9,739 bases of DNA, taken from CAZART01 sp964487555 (lineage in GTDB: Bacteria; Bacteroidota; Rhodothermia; Rhodothermales; VXPQ01). Made by a program: the position numbers and the translations under genes. Under the pieces are notes generated by a model. It was given only the letters and a program-made list of their open reading frames with translations, had not been told where the DNA came from and ran no database searches. Below, piece by piece: positions 6,997 through 9,739 of the stretch (the first letter of the stretch is position 1; each line of letters begins with the position of its first letter). The DNA is taken from positions 1-9,739 of the forward strand of contig CAZART010000160.1 in the NCBI GenBank assembly GCA_964487555.1, in the 5' to 3' direction.

Positions 6997-7036
6997 GCAT
7001 CCGCTGTAGCGTGTGGATATACAGCCAGGGAATTAT

Positions 7037-7054
7037 TATGTCACACGCGACATA
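7037..7054. promoter_or_regulatory. Inverted repeat, candidate HigA operator
   Basis: TATGTC-acacgc-GACATA is a perfect 6-bp inverted repeat with a 6-base spacer, 33 bases before the higB start. A TATTAT at 7034-7039 overlaps its left arm and could be the -10 box, although no good -35 precedes it. HigA-type antitoxins repress their own operon by binding such palindromes over the promoter. That role is inferred. Confidence 0.6.
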
Positions 7055-7086
7055 TTCCGCATAGGGCCGAGAACGACTAGCCGCTG

Positions 7087-7401
7087 GTGTGGATCAAGGG
7101 AGAAGTTAAGACGCCTCCGTTCTCGCCTGAGGCACGAATCGAAGCCGGCGTCCTACTGCGTCGGCTTCAGCGCGGCGAAACACTCTCGCTGCCGCAATCG
7201 AGACCGATGCCTGGCATCGACAAGCGCTGTCACGAACTGAGGATTCCGGATAAAGACAAGACGTGGCGGATCGTCTATAGAATCGACCGCGACGCGATCA
7301 TCATCGCCGAAGTGTTCGACAAGAAGTCTCGTGCGATTCCGAAACGAGTGATCGACACGTGCAAGCGGCGATTTGCCCAGTACGACGAAGTCATGAGGTG
7401 A
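7087..7401 (+). CDS. higB: HigB-like toxin (RelE/ParE superfamily, phage Gp49-like)
   Basis: This 104-residue protein shows the Gp49/HigB core: KGEVKTPPFSPEARIEAG at the N-terminus, CHELRI at 48-53, KTWRIVYRIDRDAIIIAEVF at 58-77, then KKSRAIPKRVIDTCKRR. Members of this group are ribosome-dependent mRNA interferases that cut translated transcripts; the basic, aromatic core fits that role. The GTG at 7087 is chosen because a TAG closes the frame at 7078-7080. There is no clear Shine-Dalgarno. The gene is followed after only 6 bases by its XRE antitoxin, giving the toxin-first order characteristic of higBA. The reading frame is intact and of normal length. Confidence 0.9.
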   Translation: MWIKGEVKTPPFSPEARIEAGVLLRRLQRGETLSLPQSRPMPGIDKRCHELRIPDKDKTWRIVYRIDRDAIIIAEVFDKKSRAIPKRVIDTCKRRFAQYDEVMR

Positions 7402-7407
7402 AGGCAA

Positions 7408-7740
7408 ATGGATGAAAAGAAACGACGGAAACTTGAGGAGGCTGGGTGGCAGATTGGCTCAGCTGACGAGTTTCTCGAGCTCCCGCCTGAAGAGGCTTTA
7501 TACGTCGAGATGAAATTGGCGCTTAGCGATGGACTACGGCGTCGCAGAACGAGTGAGGGAATTACGCAGGCGGACCTTGCACGAAAAATAGGCTCCAGTC
7601 AGTCGCGCATAGCGAAAGCGGAGGCCAGCGATCCGAGCGTGTCCGTTGACCTCCTCATGCGAGCTCTTCTGGCGACGGGTGCGACTCTTGCGGATTTGGG
7701 GCGCATGATAACAGGTCGACGACGAAGGGAGGCTGTATAA
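7408..7740 (+). CDS. higA: HigA-like XRE-family antitoxin
   Basis: This 110-residue protein has a helix-turn-helix in the middle (about residues 47-100: SEGITQADLARKIGSSQSRI then AKAEASDPSVSVDLLMRALL). The N-terminal 40 residues (WQIGSADEFLELPPEEALYV) are probably the toxin-binding part, and the C-terminus is basic (TGRRRREAV). It should neutralise HigB and repress the operon at the palindrome upstream of higB. GAGGTGAAGG, overlapping the higB stop, is a good ribosome-binding site for the ATG at 7408. Its stop codon lies within the start of repeat copy C (GTATAAC), so the gene ends exactly where the repeat begins. Confidence 0.92.
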   Translation: MDEKKRRKLEEAGWQIGSADEFLELPPEEALYVEMKLALSDGLRRRRTSEGITQADLARKIGSSQSRIAKAEASDPSVSVDLLMRALLATGATLADLGRMITGRRRREAV

Positions 7741-7763
7741 CGGCTGATGCTCAACGGCGCCGC
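7735..7763 (+). repeat. Truncated dispersed repeat copy C
   Basis: GTATAACGGC at 7735-7744 followed by CTCAACGGCGCCGC at 7750-7763 matches the left part of the repeat family. The last block is 13 of 14 bases identical to the block in copies A and B, and GTRTAACGGC is shared with copy D. The right half is absent. It sits between the higA stop and the truncated pemK remnant. Confidence 0.6.
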
Positions 7764-7769
7764 ATATAT

Positions 7770-7857
7770 TGGACAGTAAGAGCGCGGGGCGGAGCTTCCC
7801 TTCCACTTGGTCCGTCTGGGGAAATCGAAATACGACGACCTGACCAGGCGTCTTCAC
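7770..7857 (-). pseudogene. PemK/MazF toxin, N-terminal remnant
   Basis: From GTG 7857 on the - strand the translation MKTPGQVVVFRFPQTDQVEG then KLRPALLLS is a clear PemK/MazF N-terminus, including the conserved RPALLLS. After about 29 residues the similarity ends in repeat copy C sequence (NICGAVEHQ), and the remaining frame only runs antisense through higA. About three quarters of the toxin is therefore missing. Its start overlaps the stop of the upstream antitoxin remnant (GTGA), the normal coupled arrangement, so this was once a functional pair. It is distinct from the intact PemK at 1855-2199. Confidence 0.85.
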
Positions 7858-8080
7858 GAGTAGACCTCTTTCAGATCGTCTTCGCCATATTCCGGCTCGT
7901 CGTCGGCATCGAGACCACGCATCGCCGACTCAAGAGAGAGCTGGTTCCAATCCGTTCGATCTGAATCGATGCCGTTCTGTTCGGCCCTTGAGAGAAGAAA
8001 GGCTACAAAATCAAGCACTTCCGCCTGAAGCCTCTCGGGAGACGGCGCACATACTCAGCTATTTTTTCGGCGGTTGCCAT
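7854..8080 (-). pseudogene. DUF2281-type antitoxin, frameshifted
   Basis: ATG 8080 begins MATAEKIAEYVRRLP. After a one-base shift near 8036-8042 the frame resumes as ERLQAEVLDFVAFLLSRAEQ and ends WNQLSLESAMRGLDADDEPE, YGEDDLKEVYS, with stop at 7854-7856. The LP..L..EVLDFV.FL pattern and the acidic C-terminus (LDADDEPEYGEDDLKEVY) are typical of DUF2281 antitoxins. A lost G in the GGG run (plus strand about 8037-8039) would explain the break; without it the gene would be a normal antitoxin of about 75 residues. It overlaps the PemK remnant by 3 bases. A sequencing error is possible, but the partner toxin is also broken, which favours real decay. Confidence 0.8.
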
Positions 8081-8164
8081 CACGCTAGCGATTGAAGGAG
8101 CGTGACAGAGCTATTAACGCTTCGCGACGAAGACTGGTTCTTGCTGCGCGGTTTGAAGGCGCAA

Positions 8165-8261
8165 GTAACGGCCTCGCACTCAGCGGCGCCGCAGTTCTTC
8201 GCTCGTGCGATGCAATGTAGATGCCGACTTTGCTCGAGGCAAGCCGTCTCGGCGTTGTTAC
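8165..8261 (+). repeat. Dispersed repeat copy B (attC-like candidate)
   Basis: It begins GTAACGGC (8165-8172) and ends GTTGTTAC (8254-8261), an outer inverted pair GTAAC/GTTAC. Inside are GCCTCG (8171-8176) with CGAGGC (8235-8240), the palindrome-bearing CTCAGCGGCGCCGC (8179-8192), and GCAATGTAGA (8212-8221). It shares the internal blocks with copy A and the left 23 bases (18 identical) with copy D. It is the main content of the 310-base gap 8081-8390; apart from the regulatory elements at 8324-8360 I see nothing else there. Confidence 0.75.
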
Positions 8262-8323
8262 TCGGCGTTTCGCCTACTTGCGCTACCGGAAACCTCGTTG
8301 CAGAGGAGTCGTAAACGGCAGTG

Positions 8324-8339
8324 TTTAACTTAAGTTGAA
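8324..8339. promoter_or_regulatory. Palindrome, candidate operator of the AbrB-Doc operon
   Basis: TTTAACTT-AAGTTGAA is a 16-bp palindrome with 7 of 8 base pairs matching, centred on CTTAAG, 51 bases before the antitoxin ATG and just upstream of a TATAAT box. AbrB/MazE antitoxins bind short palindromes to repress their own operon, so this is a reasonable operator. The role is inferred from position. Confidence 0.5.
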
Positions 8340-8354
8340 TCCCAGAATCTCCGA

Positions 8355-8360
8355 TATAAT
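8355..8360 (+). promoter_or_regulatory. Candidate -10 box
   Basis: This is a perfect TATAAT 30 bases before the AbrB-type antitoxin start. Upstream, TTGAAT (8335-8340) at 14-base spacing or TTAAGT (8330-8335) at 19 are imperfect -35 options, and both overlap the palindrome. Promoter strength cannot be judged. Confidence 0.45.
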
Positions 8361-8390
8361 CTTGTATCTCAACCTTTGTCTCCAAAAGCA

Positions 8391-8618
8391 ATGACCGAAA
8401 CCTCGAAAGTACGGCGCTTCGGCGGTTCACTGGGAGTCATCATCCCGAAGAGTGTCGCCGAGTCGATGGCGCTCAAAGAGGGTGATGACCTCTTCATCGT
8501 CAGCACCGCCGAGGGAATCAGCGTCACGCCGTACGATCCGGATTTCGCCGATACCCTGGAGGACGCCCGCGAGTTCATGCGTACGCATCGGAACGCATTT
8601 AAGGAGCTTGCCAAATGA
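8391..8618 (+). CDS. AbrB/MazE/SpoVT-type antitoxin partner of Doc
   Basis: This 75-residue protein has a swapped-hairpin AbrB fold: KVRRFGGSLGVIIPKSVAES at 6-25 and the second half GDDLFIV..EGISVTPYDP at 31-50. The N-terminal domain binds DNA as a dimer. The tail (DTLEDAREFMRTHRNAFKEL, about 54-73) is the probable Doc-binding segment, playing the part that the C-terminus of Phd plays in P1 Phd-Doc. ATG 8391 is preferred over the upstream in-frame TTG at 8376 because the domain starts right after it; neither has a clear Shine-Dalgarno. The stop overlaps the doc start (ATGA). The domain call is firm; the Doc partnership comes from adjacency. Confidence 0.9.
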   Translation: MTETSKVRRFGGSLGVIIPKSVAESMALKEGDDLFIVSTAEGISVTPYDPDFADTLEDAREFMRTHRNAFKELAK

Positions 8619-9019
8619 GCTCCAAAGGCGAACAAGTAATCGTCTGGCTTACCGAGCTCCAAGCGAAGATACTCCACGCCGAGGCTATCAACCTCTTCGG
8701 CGGATTACAGGGAATTCGAGACGCAGGTCTCCTCCAGAGCGCTCTGGCGCGGCCGCAGAACCTGCACGTTTACGACGAAGACGCCACGCTCTTCGACCTT
8801 GCCGCCTCGTACGGATTTGGCCTCGCCATGAATCACGCATTCATCGACGGCAATAAACGCGTCGCCCTTCTGGCAATTCGCGCGTTCCTATTCCGGAACG
8901 GCTTCCGCTTCAATCCTGAGGAAATCGAAACTGTGACCATGATGGAGGGCCTGGCCGCCGGAGACGTAACACAGGAGCTTCTATCCGATTGGATCCAGGC
9001 GAATTCAGCACCGCGGTGA
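8615..9019 (+). CDS. doc: Doc toxin (Fic/DOC family, death on curing)
   Basis: This 134-residue Fic/DOC protein has the catalytic loop HAFIDGNKR at 74-82 (H74, N80, K81, R82), matching the Doc version HxFx[ND]xNKR. Other landmarks are H21-A-E near the N-terminus, the GLLQSALARPQ segment at 38-48 and AASYGFGLAMNHAF leading into the loop. P1 Doc phosphorylates elongation factor EF-Tu and stops translation; the short Doc length and loop type suggest the same here rather than AMPylation. AAGGAG lies about 9 bases before ATG 8615, a strong ribosome-binding site, and the start overlaps the antitoxin stop by 4 bases. The gene looks intact. Repeat copy D starts 7 bases after its stop. Confidence 0.94.
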   Translation: MSSKGEQVIVWLTELQAKILHAEAINLFGGLQGIRDAGLLQSALARPQNLHVYDEDATLFDLAASYGFGLAMNHAFIDGNKRVALLAIRAFLFRNGFRFNPEEIETVTMMEGLAAGDVTQELLSDWIQANSAPR

Positions 9020-9026
9020 CGACGCC

Positions 9027-9119
9027 GTGTAACGGCTTGGCAAGAAGCGGCAGGCGCGCCGAGACCTTCGCGCGGGGCAACTTAATCGCGGACATATCGC
9101 GCGCCAAGTCGTTCGCGCG
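9027..9119 (+). repeat. Dispersed repeat copy D (attC-like candidate) after doc
   Basis: GTGTAACGGCTTGGC (9027-9041) and GCCAAGTCGTT (9103-9113) form an imperfect inverted repeat: AACGGCTTGGC pairs at 10 of 11 positions. A second pair, CAGGCGCGC (9051-9059) and GCGCGCCTG (9115-9123), is perfect. The right 46 bases align with copy A and the left 23 with copy B. The arrangement resembles the R''-L''...L'-R' layout of integron attC sites. It fills the gap between doc and the convergent small gene and may also act as a transcription end. Confidence 0.7.
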
Positions 9120-9130
9120 CCTGTCCGTCT

Positions 9131-9328
9131 TCATTGCTTTGCCGCGCCCTTCTCCGATCGGAGACGTTTTGGCGGCAGCGAAATGACCTTGCGATCCATA
9201 TCCCGCTCATGCCGTTTCAAATCTTCAGCTATGGCCGCCAGGTCATTGCCGAATTTCGACGCGTGAGCGCGCCGTGCCTGTCGTACCTCTTCAACGATGG
9301 GATCTTTCCAGAGGTCTTTTTTCTCCAT
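9131..9328 (-). CDS. Small basic protein, probable antitoxin of the PIN toxin
   Basis: This 65-residue charged protein has LWKDPIVEEVRQARRAHASK near the N-terminus and a second helix (DLAAIAEDLKRHERD), followed by a basic tail (PPKRLRSEKGAAKQ). I recognise the pattern WKDPIVEEVR+AR as belonging to small uncharacterised proteins found beside PIN-domain toxins, but cannot name a Pfam family. The start is ATG 9328 rather than the in-frame TTG 9343, because GAGAGG lies 7 bases upstream of it and the longer version would overlap the PIN gene. It begins 4 bases after the PIN stop, so it is co-transcribed and downstream. The antitoxin role is inferred from this pairing. Confidence 0.7.
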   Translation of the reverse strand: MEKKDLWKDPIVEEVRQARRAHASKFGNDLAAIAEDLKRHERDMDRKVISLPPKRLRSEKGAAKQ

Positions 9329-9332
9329 AGCG

Positions 9333-9739
9333 TCACCTCTCAAGTAATTCCTCCGGCGTGCAAATAATTGGCGGATCGTACTCCATGGTACGACAGGTGC
9401 TCTCTATTCGGTTTCTGGCCTCCGCCTTGGCAATGTGTGAGAGGTTCCACGTCAATAGGTAGTCCATCCCATGAATGACGGCGACGGCGACGTGAAGAGC
9501 ATCTTCGGATTGGAGTTCGGAAATCGCTCCACGCTTGACCAAGACCGTCCCGAATTCAACGACCTCGTCGGTTATCTCGAGGAGCGGCACGTCACGAATG
9601 ACTTCGAGGCGACGAGCGGATGCAGATTCATCACCGGCACTCGCCTCTTCGATGACGAGCGCCGATACGAAGAGATCGAATTCTGGACCGCGCGTCTCCC
9701 ACCACTCACGTGTGATCTGCTGATGTGCGGCGGTGATGA
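9333..9739 (-). CDS. PIN-domain toxin (VapC-like), N-terminus outside the window
   Basis: The open frame runs off the right end, so the first residues, with the first catalytic aspartate, are missing. The visible part (about 134 residues) contains FDLFVSALVIEEASAGD, with the conserved glutamate of PIN domains, then SEDALHVAVAVIHGMDYLLT with the third acidic site (D of EDALHVA), WNLSHIA, and a C-terminal YDPPIICTPEELLER. Such proteins are Mg2+-dependent RNases, usually cutting tRNA or rRNA. An internal GTG at 9590 could be mistaken for the start, but PIN sequence continues upstream of it. The toxin-first order and the 4-base gap to the small partner suggest an operon. Confidence 0.88.
   Translation of the reverse strand, partial: ITAAHQQITREWWETRGPEFDLFVSALVIEEASAGDESASARRLEVIRDVPLLEITDEVVEFGTVLVKRGAISELQSEDALHVAVAVIHGMDYLLTWNLSHIAKAEARNRIESTCRTMEYDPPIICTPEELLER

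Noticed and set aside
8080..8430. Open frame of 116 codons on the - strand
   Set aside because: It runs through repeat copy B and the promoter/palindrome region, and its translation has no domain and is not conserved between repeat copies.
6911..9119. The repeats read as a CRISPR array
   Set aside because: There are only four diverged copies of roughly 30-97 bases, separated by several hundred bases of genes, with no regular spacers and no cas genes.
6911..9119. The repeats read as a conserved small protein on the - strand
   Set aside because: In the shared frame the copies give different residues and copy B hits a stop; similarity is at DNA level in blocks, not at protein level.

Overview
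The window is bacterial, with fairly GC-rich housekeeping genes and visibly less GC-rich accessory stretches. FtsX/MacB-type ABC permease pieces (residues HELSYDRFHEDADRIYRVV near the N-terminus, DPVKSLRYE at the C-terminus), few clear Shine-Dalgarno sites, and the pairing of speA with a family B polymerase suggest the Bacteroidota/Rhodothermota side. This is a low-confidence guess; nothing in the window fixes the taxonomy.

Layout. (1) 1-1525: a dead ABC permease gene on the + strand survives as three collinear pieces, all in the same reading frame. A Phd-VapC toxin-antitoxin (TA) remnant and an intact MNT-HEPN pair (- strand) lie between the pieces. (2) 1626-2199: an intact small antitoxin and a PemK/MazF toxin. 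(3) 2309-6828, - strand: two core genes, biosynthetic arginine decarboxylase (speA) and a family B DNA polymerase (polB), separated by an intrinsic terminator. (4) 6911-9739: an array of TA modules. These are higBA (+), a decayed DUF2281 antitoxin/PemK pair (-), an AbrB-type antitoxin with Doc (+), and a PIN toxin with a small partner (-, running off the window). The module boundaries carry four copies (one truncated) of a dispersed imperfect repeat with attC-like symmetry.

Functionally, the two core genes are flanked by seven TA modules or remnants from at least five toxin folds (HEPN/MNT, PemK/MazF twice, RelE/HigB, Fic/Doc, PIN twice). Every intact pair has the tight spacing or overlap of a co-translated TA operon, and two pairs have a palindromic candidate operator just upstream. 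Decayed modules next to intact ones imply repeated gain and loss. The most interesting hypothesis is that the right-hand array is a gene-cassette array: integron-like, without a visible integrase, and built almost entirely of TA cassettes.
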